From Oceanobacillus timonensis (lineage in GTDB: Bacteria; Bacillota; Bacilli; Bacillales; Amphibacillaceae), in assembly GCF_900166635.1 (NCBI RefSeq), contig NZ_LT800497.1:2074378-2138377 (forward strand): DNA of 64,000 nucleotides, in the 5' to 3' direction. A program made the translations under genes and the position numbers. Under the pieces are notes generated by a model. The model ran no database searches, was not told the DNA's origin, and was given only the letters and a program-made list of their open reading frames with translations. Shown one piece after another: positions 17,958 to 27,900 of this stretch (its first letter is position 1; every line of letters starts with the position of its first letter).

Positions 17958-18953
17958 TTGAAATTTATTGATAATAAAGGGATTACAGACCCTCGGATTA
18001 ACCTGGCAATTGAAGAGTATATTCTGGAGAATTTTGGTGAGAAAGATACATATCTATTATTTTATGTAAATGGCCCTTCCATTATTATTGGACGGAATCA
18101 AAATACGATTGAAGAAATTAATACAGACTATGTGGATGAAAAGGGAATTAAAGTGGTAAGACGTCTTTCCGGAGGCGGTGCTGTCTATCATGATGAACAA
18201 AATTTGAATTTCAGCTTTATCACAAAGGATGATGGCAATAGTTTTCAAAACTTTGCTAAATTTACCCAACCGGTAGTAGACGCACTAAATAACATTGGGG
18301 TTCCGGCAGAATTACAAGGTAGAAATGATTTAGCTGTAGAAGGAAGAAAAATCTCCGGTAATGCGATGTTTTCCACTCGCGGGCGTATGTTCAGTCACGG
18401 AACGTTAATGCTGGATTCTCAGTTGGAAGAGTTAACAAAAGCATTAAAAGTAAAAGATATTAAAATTGAATCCAAAGGAATTAAATCCATCCGCAGCCGT
18501 GTTGCAAATATTGCGGAGTATCTTGATAATCCGATATCCATGGACGAGTTTAAGGAATTAATTCTACGTTATATCTTTGAAGTGGAAGACGTGAAAGACG
18601 TACCGCAGTATGTATTAACGGATGAAGATTGGGAAAGAATCCATGCGATTTCCAAGAAACGATATCAGCAATGGGAATGGAACTATGGAAAATCACCATC
18701 ATTTAACTATCAGGAATCCAAAAAGTTCCCTGGCGGACTTGTTGATGTCCGTTTAGATGTGAAAAAAGGGATAATTGAGAATTGTACCATCTATGGTGAC
18801 TTCTTTGGCATGGGGAATATCAAAGAATTAGAAGATGCACTGACAGGCGTTCGCCACAATCGTGATGCTGTGAAAGAAGCCGTGGACAAGGTCGACGTAT
18901 CCCACTATCTCGGACGAATTTCTGCAGATGAATTTTTAGAACTGCTTTATTAA
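17958..18953 (+). CDS. lplJ: Lipoate-protein ligase LplJ
   Basis: The 331-residue ligase activates lipoate with ATP and attaches it to lipoyl domains of 2-oxoacid dehydrogenases and GcvH. The signature RRLSGGGAVYHDEQNLNFSF is at residues 70-89, and the substrate loop ISGNAMF near residue 131. The C-terminal small domain (about residues 245-331) is present, so this is a single-chain LplA/LplJ-type enzyme. TTG start with GGGAGG 7 nt upstream. It matches B. subtilis yhfJ (lplJ) in neighbours: yhfH and yhfI before, comK after. A strong terminator follows. Confidence 0.94.
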   Translation: MKFIDNKGITDPRINLAIEEYILENFGEKDTYLLFYVNGPSIIIGRNQNTIEEINTDYVDEKGIKVVRRLSGGGAVYHDEQNLNFSFITKDDGNSFQNFAKFTQPVVDALNNIGVPAELQGRNDLAVEGRKISGNAMFSTRGRMFSHGTLMLDSQLEELTKALKVKDIKIESKGIKSIRSRVANIAEYLDNPISMDEFKELILRYIFEVEDVKDVPQYVLTDEDWERIHAISKKRYQQWEWNYGKSPSFNYQESKKFPGGLVDVRLDVKKGIIENCTIYGDFFGMGNIKELEDALTGVRHNRDAVKEAVDKVDVSHYLGRISADEFLELLY

Positions 18954-18977
18954 TTTTAAAAATATGTAATAAAGTGA

Positions 18978-19025
18978 AACTTCATTTTGGGAGCGTTAAA
19001 AACACTCTCAAAATGAAGTTTTTTA
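18978..19025 (+). terminator. Terminator of lplJ
   Basis: AACTTCATTTTG pairs with CAAAATGAAGTT, extended by GAG/CTC, and followed by TTTTTTAA. Confidence 0.85.
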
Positions 19026-19096
19026 ATGGGTCTAAATATGCATAATTAAAGGATAATTATCATCTGTTTATTTAAAATTATTTAAAATTTTAAAAT

Positions 19097-19130
19097 AAAT
19101 GTATCTTTTTGCTTACTTAACTGCTATAAT
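19097..19130 (+). promoter_or_regulatory. comK promoter region with a K-box-like motif
   Basis: AAAT-GTATC-TTTT at 19097-19109 is one base from the ComK-binding consensus AAAA-N5-TTTT and lies 15 nt before a perfect TATAAT (19125-19130). Other AAAA/TTTT tracts lie just upstream (19074-19095). It fits positive autoregulation of comK as in B. subtilis, but binding is inferred. Confidence 0.45.
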
Positions 19131-19177
19131 AATTCTTAACTCATCTGCATCACTAGGGAAAAAGGAGGACTTACGCA

Positions 19178-19642
19178 ATGGAAATGCGTGAAATTACGCC
19201 ATATACCATGGCAATTTTATATGATAAAGATGATGATGGAAGAACGGTTACCAGAGTTTTAGAAGACGATACGGAATATGTGTTACAAGGAAAACCGACA
19301 AAAGTGATTGAATATGCATGTGCCTATTTCGGATCAGACTTAAAGGGGAGACAAAACGGAATAAAAAGTGTTTCCGGTTTTTATTATAAGACACCGATAC
19401 CAATTGATCCGCGAAACAGAATGTATTTCTTTCCAACGAAATCCCCGTTGCAATCGAGTTGTTGCTGGATTTCGCATACGCATATAGATAATTCAAGAAA
19501 AATAGATAAAACATGTACGGAAATTTTATTTAAAAATGGGCGGAAGATCAGTTTAGACGTTTCCCACGGTACGATTATCAATCAAATACAACGGACAGCT
19601 CACATCCGCTATCTGATGGACGAACGGGGAAGACCATTTTAA
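19178..19642 (+). CDS. comK: Competence transcription factor ComK, short form
   Basis: The 154-residue protein is ComK, the master activator of DNA-uptake genes. Recognisable blocks are YTMAILYDKDDDGR at the start, CAYFGSDLKGRQNG near residue 48, the PIPIDPRNRMYFFPT segment and CCWISHTHI near residue 92. B. subtilis ComK has 192 residues. This product ends shortly after NQIQRTAHIRYL and lacks the tail that carries the MecA-recognised FMLYPK segment. The stop is followed by unrelated sequence, with no obvious frameshifted tail. RBS AAGGAGG is 9 nt before the ATG. Confidence 0.9.
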   Translation: MEMREITPYTMAILYDKDDDGRTVTRVLEDDTEYVLQGKPTKVIEYACAYFGSDLKGRQNGIKSVSGFYYKTPIPIDPRNRMYFFPTKSPLQSSCCWISHTHIDNSRKIDKTCTEILFKNGRKISLDVSHGTIINQIQRTAHIRYLMDERGRPF

Positions 19643-19769
19643 GCGAAATAATGCATTACAATGTAAGGGCATTCAACAAATGTGCACCTTAGCTTTTTTC
19701 CTCTCATTTCCTTCCGAAGATACCGCAAACATAAAATCATACTACTACATGGAACGAAATCGGTTAATA

Positions 19770-19956
19770 ATATAGTTACTGTATCAGAGTATATACCAGC
19801 ATTTACAATGATGAAAACTTCTCAATTTATTTCAAAATGAACAAGATGCCCTAGTGATTGCTTGAGTTTGCAGCAGAGAAGTTTATACTTTTCAAAAAAA
19901 CTGCAGTAGCATATAATCATCATAAGATTGTTGGAATTTTGAGGGAGACTGACCTT
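19770..19956 (+). pseudogene. Decayed coding fragment, possibly a CBS-domain protein
   Basis: Broken frames read NIVTVSEYIPAFTMMK and then KFILFKKTAVAYNHHKIVGI followed by LRETDLMYV. The last phrases look like the end of a CBS domain. Stops and frameshifts interrupt them, and the remnant runs into the start of the next gene. The assignment is tentative. The rest of the 19643-19956 gap shows nothing else. Confidence 0.3.
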
Positions 19957-20595
19957 ATGTATGTAATGAACATTACCTTTTCAAATTGGCAAGCTTTTTT
20001 AAAAGAAGAAGGCTGGGAAGAATTTATCCTTCAGCTTTTGGAGCAGTATGAAGGGCTCGGTCCTTTACCAGGTATTGCGCTGCCATTTTTTGAAGCATTT
20101 TTACCGTTTTTGCCGCTCATCGTATTTGTACTTGGAAATGCAGCTGCTTATGGATTATTGGAAGGTTTTTTGTATTCTTGGATTGGAGCCAGCATAGGTG
20201 CTATTCTTGTTTTTCTTCTTATACGCCGGCTGGGGAACACAAGACTATTGAAATGGATTCGGAATAACAAACAAGTGTCTAAGATAACAAATTGGGTAGA
20301 AAGACATGGGTTCGGCCCTTTGTTTTTATTGTTATGTTTCCCGTTTTCTCCTTCCGCCGTTATTAATGTGGTGGCAGGTCTGTCTAAAATCAGTATCTAT
20401 CCATTTATATTGGCAGTATTTTTAGGGAAGACAGTGATGATTTTTTCCATATCTTATATTGGTTCCAGTATAATGGAATTTGCACAAAATCCGATACGGA
20501 CAATTGTAGTAGGTATAGGGATCGTCATTTTCTGGATGTTCGGAAAATACTTAGAAAAAAGACTGCAAAAAAAAGCGGATAAGTATCATACATGA
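19957..20595 (+). CDS. yhjE: TVP38/TMEM64 (DedA-like, VTT domain) membrane protein YhjE
   Basis: The 212-residue polytopic protein is a VTT-domain (TVP38/TMEM64) member, a fold linked to lipid scrambling and transport. The family segments are GLGPLPGIALPFFEAFLPFLP near residue 40 and the HGFGPLFLLLCFPFSPSAVIN block near residue 120, with the conserved Phe/Pro pattern. About five membrane helices are present. I chose ATG 19957, nine nucleotides after GAGGGAG, instead of a longer TTG frame that reads through a decayed fragment. Length and neighbours match B. subtilis yhjE, which precedes sipV and addB. Confidence 0.85.
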   Translation: MYVMNITFSNWQAFLKEEGWEEFILQLLEQYEGLGPLPGIALPFFEAFLPFLPLIVFVLGNAAAYGLLEGFLYSWIGASIGAILVFLLIRRLGNTRLLKWIRNNKQVSKITNWVERHGFGPLFLLLCFPFSPSAVINVVAGLSKISIYPFILAVFLGKTVMIFSISYIGSSIMEFAQNPIRTIVVGIGIVIFWMFGKYLEKRLQKKADKYHT

Positions 20596-20744
20596 TACAA
20601 GAAGAAGTAATGTGAATGAAGAAAACGTATATATAGCTGCTTGAAGGACAAGTAAATGCTGACTGATACACTGCAATCAAAGGTTAAATCTCTTCGCTTT
20701 GGGGTATGATATGAATAATAGACTAAAGCGAAGGAAGAATAACA

Positions 20745-21293
20745 GTGAAAAAATATAACTATGTAAGAGTTTCCGTAGTAGCTGTCCTGTTAATCGCTGT
20801 GTTTTTAATCATTCGAACGTTTTTGTTTGAAAACTATGTCGTTAATGGAAAATCTATGGAACCAACACTCTACGATGGTAATTTAATGATGGTGAATACA
20901 TTCACCAGTGAAATACCAAATATTCACCGTTTTGATGTGATTGTATTTCATGCATCAGAAAAAAATGATTATGTAAAACGCGTTGTCGGACTCCCGGGAG
21001 AAACCGTCGAATATAAAGATGATAAGTTATATGTAAATGGGGAATACATCCCTGAAGAATTTCTGGAAGAAGAAAAGGAAAAAGGAGAAGCTGACCCATT
21101 AACAGAAGACTTTACACTGCTTCAGGCAACTGGCGAAAAAACAGTGCCCGAAGATGAATTATTTGTACTGGGAGATAATCGCGGAGACAGCCTGGACAGC
21201 AGATCTATCGGCTTTATACCGGTGGAGGAAGTGGTCGGCAAAGTAGATATTACGTATTGGCCCGTAAATCAATTATTTAAGCAGCCGCGTTGA
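20745..21293 (+). CDS. sipV: Type I signal peptidase (SipV-like)
   Basis: The 182-residue enzyme removes signal peptides from secreted proteins at the outer membrane face. One N-terminal anchor (about residues 7-25) precedes the catalytic Ser in NGKSMEPTL near residue 39 and the catalytic Lys in YVKRVVGLPGE near residue 80. The GDNRGDSLDSR box is near residue 145. It is the Ser-Lys prokaryotic-type (P-type) peptidase. GTG start with GAAGGAAG upstream. Position between yhjE and addB matches sipV, although it is somewhat longer than B. subtilis SipV (168). Confidence 0.9.
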   Translation: MKKYNYVRVSVVAVLLIAVFLIIRTFLFENYVVNGKSMEPTLYDGNLMMVNTFTSEIPNIHRFDVIVFHASEKNDYVKRVVGLPGETVEYKDDKLYVNGEYIPEEFLEEEKEKGEADPLTEDFTLLQATGEKTVPEDELFVLGDNRGDSLDSRSIGFIPVEEVVGKVDITYWPVNQLFKQPR

Positions 21294-21343
21294 TAGCCTT
21301 TCCGGCTTTACGCCAACAGGTAAAAATAAATAACTATCATTAG

Positions 21344-21391
21344 GAACAAGCTTCTATTTTTGCTAAAATAAAAAATAGAAGCTTTTGTTCT
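21344..21391 (+). terminator. Hairpin terminator before addB
   Basis: AACAAGCTTCTATTTTT pairs with AAAAATAGAAGCTTTTGTT around an 8-nt loop. It separates sipV from addB; the following T-run is short. Confidence 0.65.
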
Positions 21392-21461
21392 TGGAGAAGA
21401 TGAAAAATGATTTTTATAGGATATAAATACATATATGACGAGCAAAGGAGTGTGTATCCGA

Positions 21462-24400
21462 TTGACAGTACGATTTATTTTAGGCAGATCCGGTACAGAT
21501 AAAAGCGGTTGGATGATGAAGGATATAGAACAACGTCTGCAAAAGGATCCAATGGGGCCAGCTATTTTTTACATTGTTCCGGATCAAATGACCTTTCAGC
21601 TGGAAACAGCCTTATTCAGCCGGGAGCATTTAAGCGGAAGTATCCGGGCACAGGTTACCAGTTTTTCACGGCTGGCATGGCGCATACTGCAGGAAACAGG
21701 GGGCGGCTTAAAGCCCTTTATCAGTTCAGTTGGAACACAAATGATGCTGCGAAAAATCATTGCGGAAAAAAGCGGAGATTGGATGGCTTTTCAAAAAGCG
21801 ATGAAAAAACAAGGCTTTTTGGATCAGCTGGAATCGGTGATTCAGGAGTTTAAACGATATGAAATTACACCTGATGCACTCCGGATACAGCAAAATCAAT
21901 TGAACCAATTTGTGCATCAATCACCCTCAGAAACGGGTTTAGTCCGGAAACTGGATGATTTTATTTATATTTATGAACAGCTTCTCAAGCAGTTGCAGCA
22001 TACTTACATGGATAATGAAGATAGATTACAAATATTAAAAGAAAAAATCCCGCAAGCGAGCACGTTGGAAGGTGCACATATTTATATTGATGGTTTCCAT
22101 CGTTTTACACCACAGGAGATATCCGTCATTACTGCATTAATGAAGAAGTGTGCCCAAGTGCATATTGGCTTAACGGTGGATCCTGCCAACACGGATAATC
22201 CGGATGAGCTGGATATCTTTTATCAGACGAATCAAACCTATCAGCAACTATCTGCGGTTGCTGAAGATAACGGTATTTCCCTGGACCAATCCGTCCATTT
22301 AAATCCATTAAAGGATCAATTCAAAGATCGTCCCTACTTTGCACATTTGGAACAAAATTTTGATGTTCGGCCTTCACCGGAATATACAACTGATGCCTCG
22401 ATTGAAATAGCGGAAGCAGTGCATCCCCGTGCAGAAGTTGAAGGGGTGGCCTCCAGAATTCTCTCGCTTGTCAGAGACGAAGGTTACCGTTACCGGGATA
22501 TTTCTATTTTAGTAAGGCAATCGGATGTCTACGATGATTTAATTGAGACGATTTTCGGCGATTATGATATTCCGGTCTTTATCGACCAAAAACGTTCGAT
22601 GCTTCACCATCCATTAATTGAATTAATCCGTTCGATGCTGGAAGCAATTGAAAATGGCTGGCGGTCGGATGCGATATTCCGTGTTTTGAAAACAGGTTTT
22701 ATTCCTGCCAGTGATGAGGAATTTCCATTAACGAATGATGCAGTGGATCAATTAGAAAACTATACCATCGAATATGGGATTCGATACCGGAAGCAATGGC
22801 TAGCTGATAAACCATGGAAATATCAGCGTTTTCGCGGCTTTGATCAGGCAGCGCAGACAAGCTTTGAAAGCGAAATGCAGGAGGAAATCAATCGCTACCG
22901 GAATCAAATAACAGATGCACTCCGTTCGTTTGATGCCGATTTCCGAGCTGCTTCAAGTGTGAAAGAGCGTTGTGAAGCTATTTTTATATGGCTGGAGTCG
23001 CTTGGTGTTCCCGAAAAGCTGGAGGAAATGCAGGCTTCCTTTGATGAGCAGGGCATTCCTGAAAGAGGAAGGGAACAGCAGCAGGTATGGGATGCCGTCG
23101 TCCAACTGATGGAGGAAATGGTAGAAATAGCCGGAGACGAAGAACTGGATATGTCTACTTTTAATACATCCATCAATGCCGGTTTGGAAGCATTGGAATT
23201 TTCCCATGTTCCGCCGACAATGGATCACGTCTTAGTAGGAACGATTGACCGGTCACGGATGTCTGATGTCCGTTGCGCTTTTCTGCTTGGTGTTAATGAA
23301 GGAATATGGCCGATGAAGCCGCAAATTGACGGCATGATTGATGATGAAGAAAGAGATCTGCTGGAGCAAAACGGCTTGAAGCTTGCTGATAACGGACAAC
23401 GGCAGCTGCTGGATGACTGGTTTTATATTTATTTATCTTTAACTGTAGCAAAGGATAAGTTGATGATCAGTTATCCAATCAGTGACGAGGAAGGGAAAGC
23501 AAAGGTGCCTTCGCAAGTTGTTCATCGAATCGAGGATTTGTTTCCAGCTTGTCAGGAACATGTATTATTTCAGGATGTGGAAGATGCCGCAGATACGACG
23601 CGATTTATTACAACAAAAACGAAAACGAGGTCCGCTCTGACAACACAATTGGCTAAATTCCAACGAGGCTATGATATGGATTCGGCCTGGTTTGCTGTTT
23701 ATAACTGGTATGTGGAGAATCAGTCGAAACACAGCATGACTTATCGGATACTGCAGGGTCTGTTTTATAAAAATCAGCCGGAGCAATTAAAGAAAGAAAC
23801 AGCTGAAGAGCTTTATCCAAAACAAATCAAGGCCAGTGTTAGCCGGCTGGAATCTTATTACCGGTGTTCTTACCAGCATTTTGCCCGTTACAGCTTGAAT
23901 TTAAAGGAACGGGAGACGTATAAATTAGATGCGCCGGATATCGGGCAATTGTTTCATGAAGCATTACGCTTAATTACGGACTGGGTGCAGAATGAACAGA
24001 AAGATTTTAAGCAGCTTACGAAAGAAACATCTGCAAACTATGCACGCCGGGCGATTCAAAAATTATCTCCTGTCCTGCAGCATCAGATTTTACACAGTTC
24101 GAACCGTTACACCTTCATCCAGCAAAAATTGGAAGAAATCATTGCCAGAGCAGCATTCATATTAAGCGAACAGGCTAGACAGACGGACTTTAGTCCAATT
24201 GGTCTGGAACTCAGCTTTGGAGAGAAGGACAGTCCGCTGCCGCCGCTTGTATTGCCACTTGATAACGGGTATGAGCTGATGCTGCGCGGAAGGATTGACC
24301 GTGTTGACAAGGCAGAACTGCATCAGGATTTATATTTACGGATTATCGATTATAAATCCAGTTCCCGTGCTTTGGACTTGCTGGAGGTTTATTATGGTCT

Positions 24401-24959
24401 TGCGCTGCAAATGCTGACGTATTTGGATGTGGTGCTGACCCATTCTGAAAAATGGCTCGGGCAACAGGCAAATCCGGCAGGGGTACTGTATTTCCATGTG
24501 CATAATCCAATGATTAACCTGGATAATGAAACAACAGACAGTGATATCGAACAAGAAATCTTTAAATCTTATAAAATGAGAGGACTGCTCTTATCTGATG
24601 AGGAAATTGCCAAAATGATGGATGAATCCTTAGATATAGGGACCAGTAATATTATTCCGGCCGGACTGAAAAAAGACGGTACGTTTAACTCGCGTTCTAA
24701 AATCGCAGATGAAGATACTTTTGCGCAATTAAAAAATCATATTCATGGATTGCTGAAACAAGCAGGGCTTGATATGACCTCCGGCGGTGTGGAAATTAAT
24801 CCGTTTCAAAAAAAAGATACAGAAGCATGTACGTATTGTCCGTTCCATGCTGTGTGTCAGTTTGATCCGGTTTTACAGGGGAACCATTATAGAAAAATAG
24901 AAAACTTGAAAGAAAAAGAAGTGATTAATCTGTTAAAAGGAGGGGAAATCCGTGGCTAA
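21462..24959 (+). CDS. addB: ATP-dependent helicase/deoxyribonuclease subunit B (AddB)
   Basis: The 1165-residue subunit forms the AddAB helicase-nuclease with AddA; it resects double-strand breaks up to Chi for recombination. I chose TTG 21462, which gives the length of B. subtilis AddB (1166); AAGGAG lies 11 nt upstream. The N-terminal GRSGTDKS replaces the Walker A GRSGSGKT of B. subtilis and lacks the Gly before Lys. The C-terminal nuclease has RGRIDRVD and IIDYKSS near residues 945-965. Iron-sulphur cysteines are YYRCSYQ near residue 806 and CTYCPFHAVC near residue 1125. The stop overlaps the addA start by 8 bp. Confidence 0.95.
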   Translation: MTVRFILGRSGTDKSGWMMKDIEQRLQKDPMGPAIFYIVPDQMTFQLETALFSREHLSGSIRAQVTSFSRLAWRILQETGGGLKPFISSVGTQMMLRKIIAEKSGDWMAFQKAMKKQGFLDQLESVIQEFKRYEITPDALRIQQNQLNQFVHQSPSETGLVRKLDDFIYIYEQLLKQLQHTYMDNEDRLQILKEKIPQASTLEGAHIYIDGFHRFTPQEISVITALMKKCAQVHIGLTVDPANTDNPDELDIFYQTNQTYQQLSAVAEDNGISLDQSVHLNPLKDQFKDRPYFAHLEQNFDVRPSPEYTTDASIEIAEAVHPRAEVEGVASRILSLVRDEGYRYRDISILVRQSDVYDDLIETIFGDYDIPVFIDQKRSMLHHPLIELIRSMLEAIENGWRSDAIFRVLKTGFIPASDEEFPLTNDAVDQLENYTIEYGIRYRKQWLADKPWKYQRFRGFDQAAQTSFESEMQEEINRYRNQITDALRSFDADFRAASSVKERCEAIFIWLESLGVPEKLEEMQASFDEQGIPERGREQQQVWDAVVQLMEEMVEIAGDEELDMSTFNTSINAGLEALEFSHVPPTMDHVLVGTIDRSRMSDVRCAFLLGVNEGIWPMKPQIDGMIDDEERDLLEQNGLKLADNGQRQLLDDWFYIYLSLTVAKDKLMISYPISDEEGKAKVPSQVVHRIEDLFPACQEHVLFQDVEDAADTTRFITTKTKTRSALTTQLAKFQRGYDMDSAWFAVYNWYVENQSKHSMTYRILQGLFYKNQPEQLKKETAEELYPKQIKASVSRLESYYRCSYQHFARYSLNLKERETYKLDAPDIGQLFHEALRLITDWVQNEQKDFKQLTKETSANYARRAIQKLSPVLQHQILHSSNRYTFIQQKLEEIIARAAFILSEQARQTDFSPIGLELSFGEKDSPLPPLVLPLDNGYELMLRGRIDRVDKAELHQDLYLRIIDYKSSSRALDLLEVYYGLALQMLTYLDVVLTHSEKWLGQQANPAGVLYFHVHNPMINLDNETTDSDIEQEIFKSYKMRGLLLSDEEIAKMMDESLDIGTSNIIPAGLKKDGTFNSRSKIADEDTFAQLKNHIHGLLKQAGLDMTSGGVEINPFQKKDTEACTYCPFHAVCQFDPVLQGNHYRKIENLKEKEVINLLKGGEIRG

Positions 24960-27900
24960 ATGGACCGAAGAGCAGGAACGGGCGATTTATCAAAGCGGTT
25001 CCGATATTCTTGTTGCCGCCGCAGCCGGTTCCGGAAAAACAGCTGTGCTGGTGGAACGTATTATTCAAAAACTGTTAACAGAAGAAAATCCGATGAATAT
25101 CGATGAGTTATTGGTTGTGACTTTTACCAACGCTGCTGCCCAGGAGATGCGGACAAGAGTCGGAGCTGCATTAGAAAAAGCATTAGCGGAAAAACCGGAA
25201 TCGCTCCATTTAAAAAAACAGCTATCTTTATTACAACGCGCGTCTATTTCAACATTGCACTCCTTTTGCCTGGATATTGTACGGAAAAATGCTTATATGG
25301 TAGATTTAGACCCTTCTTTCCGAATTGCGGATGATATCGAGATGGATATGATTAAGCGGGAAGTTCTGGATGAGCTGCTGGAAGGCTGGTATGATGATGA
25401 AAATCCGGAGCAGGAGAAGTTTTTTGAAGTGGTAAACCGTTTCTCCAATGACCGCAGTGATAAAGATGTGGAAGAATTAATTTTACGAACAGCGAATTTT
25501 GCGGTACAGCATCCATCTCCAAAAAAGTGGCTGCATCAATTGACCGCCAATTATGAAATAGCAGAAGACTGGACAGAAGAGACGATTCCCTGGCTGCAAG
25601 GGGTTAAAGAAGAGATTGTTAACCAGTTGAATGCGATGAAACAGGAGAATGCTCTGGCGCTTACGCTGGCCCGGGAGCCAGATGGTCCATACCACTATCT
25701 GGAAGCTTTAGAAAAGGATACCGCGATGCTGGAAGCGGCTGCCGATAAATTAGTAGACTGGAATACCTTCCATGAATTTGTCCATGAAGGGAAGTTTGCA
25801 GCATTATCCAGGAAAAAAGTAGAGGATAACCCGGAAAAACGAGAACAGGTGAAATCCTTCCGTAATAAAGTCAAAGCTAGATGGGACAAAATGAAAGAAA
25901 AATGGTTTGCCCGGAGTCTGGATGCCCATATTGCAGATATGCAGGAAATGGCACCTGTACTGAAGCAGATGACCTCGATGGTAGAAAGCTATATGGATGC
26001 CTTCCAAAGCCGTAAAAAAGACCAGGCTATCGTTGATTTTAATGACTTGGAACATTATTGCCTGGACATTTTATCCGAAACGGATTCGGACGGTTATTTA
26101 TCCCAGGCTTCTTCCATTGCTTTGCAGCTGCAAAAGCAGTATAAAGAAGTTCTCGTCGATGAATACCAGGATACAAACCTGGTGCAGGAGAGCATTCTGC
26201 AATTCGTCCGCAACCCGGAAGATGACGGAAATATGTTTATGGTAGGCGATGTGAAACAAAGTATATACGGATTCCGGCATGCGGAGCCTTCTTTGTTTAT
26301 CGAAAAGTATAAACAATTTGCAGCAAAAAACCATCCGGCCGAACGCATTGATTTGAATCGGAATTTCCGGAGCCGTGATGATATCTTAACTGGCGCCAAC
26401 TATTTATTCCGCCAGCTCTTTGATGAAGCGGTCGGTGACATTGCTTATGATGCGGATGCTGAACTGATTTACGGTAATCGTCTGTATGATGACTTTCCTT
26501 CTGATTCGGATCCAGAGCTGCTGCTGATTGATGAATCATCCCCGGAACAGCATTCCGTGGATGATGAAGAGGCAGAAGAAGATGTAGAAAAAGCACAACT
26601 GGAAGCACGTGCATATGCGCGGAAAATTCAGGAATGGATTGGTACCGGAGAAAGTGGCACGCCTATGCAGGTGGTGGACAAAGGAAAAGGCCAGAACCGT
26701 AACTTGATGTATCGTGATATTGTTATTTTAATGCGCTCTATGACATGGGCTCCTGTGATTATGGAGGAATTAAAAAAGCAGGGAATTCCTGCTTATGCCG
26801 AATTACGATCCGGTTATTTTGAAGCGATTGAAATCCGGGTTATGATCAGTTTGCTGAAAATCGTGGATAATCCGCGTCAGGATATCCCGCTGGCTTCTGT
26901 ATTGCGTTCTCCTATTGTCGGGTTGAAAGAAAATGATTTGGCCTCCATCCGCCTGGCAAATCGCCATGGGAATTTTTATGATGCCCTGTTAGCGTACATG
27001 AAAAAAGAGGATACAGAGGTAACGGAGAAGTTAAACGCGTTTCAAACGATGCTGGAGCAGTTCAGACAATCTGCTCAGCAAGGAGCACTGTCCGAATTGA
27101 TTTGGCAAATTTACAGAGAAACAGGCTATTATGATTTTGTCGGCGGCATCCCCGGCGGGAAGCAGCGTCAGGCCAATTTACGGGCGTTGTATGATCGAGC
27201 AAGAAGTTATGAAGAGACTTCTTTTCGCGGTTTATATCGGTTCCTGCGGTTTATTGAACGAATGGAAGAAGAACAAAAAGATTTAGGATCGGCACGTGCA
27301 CTCAGTGAGCAGGAAGACGTTGTCCGGATTATGACGATTCATAAAAGTAAAGGATTAGAATTTCCTGCGGTTATTCTTGGCGGGATGAATAAATCATTTA
27401 ATATGATGGATTTGAATCAGAAGTATCTTCTTCATAAAGATTTAGGGTTTGCCAGCAAGTTTATTGATCCGGAGAAGCGGATTCAATATCCCACCTTGTT
27501 TTATCATGCGATAAAGGAAAAAATAAGAAGAGAACAGTTATCCGAAGAAATTCGTTTATTGTACGTGGCCTTAACGCGGGCGGAGGAAAAATTGTTTATG
27601 GTGGCTACCGTTCCCTCTGCAGAGAAGTTGAAAGCGACATGGTCCTGGCTTACACATTATCCCGACTGGATATTACCGGCATATTTCCGGACGGGAGCCA
27701 AAACCTATTTGGAATGGGTTGGTCCTGCACTTATCCGTCACCAGCAAGGAGAAGCTTTGCGGAACGAAGAGATAGGGAATCAAGTTTTATCTGCGATTAC
27801 CCAGGATTCATCCAGATGGGAAGCAAATATTCACTCGAGTCAAGACGTTGTTTCGTTTGAAAATCAGGTGCAGGAAAAACAGGAAGCCTTAAAAGCTCAA

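Noticed and set aside
19052..19061. GATAATTATC palindrome before comK as a Fur box
   Set aside because: Only a 10-bp palindrome; it lacks the 7-1-7 layout of Fur, PerR and Zur boxes.
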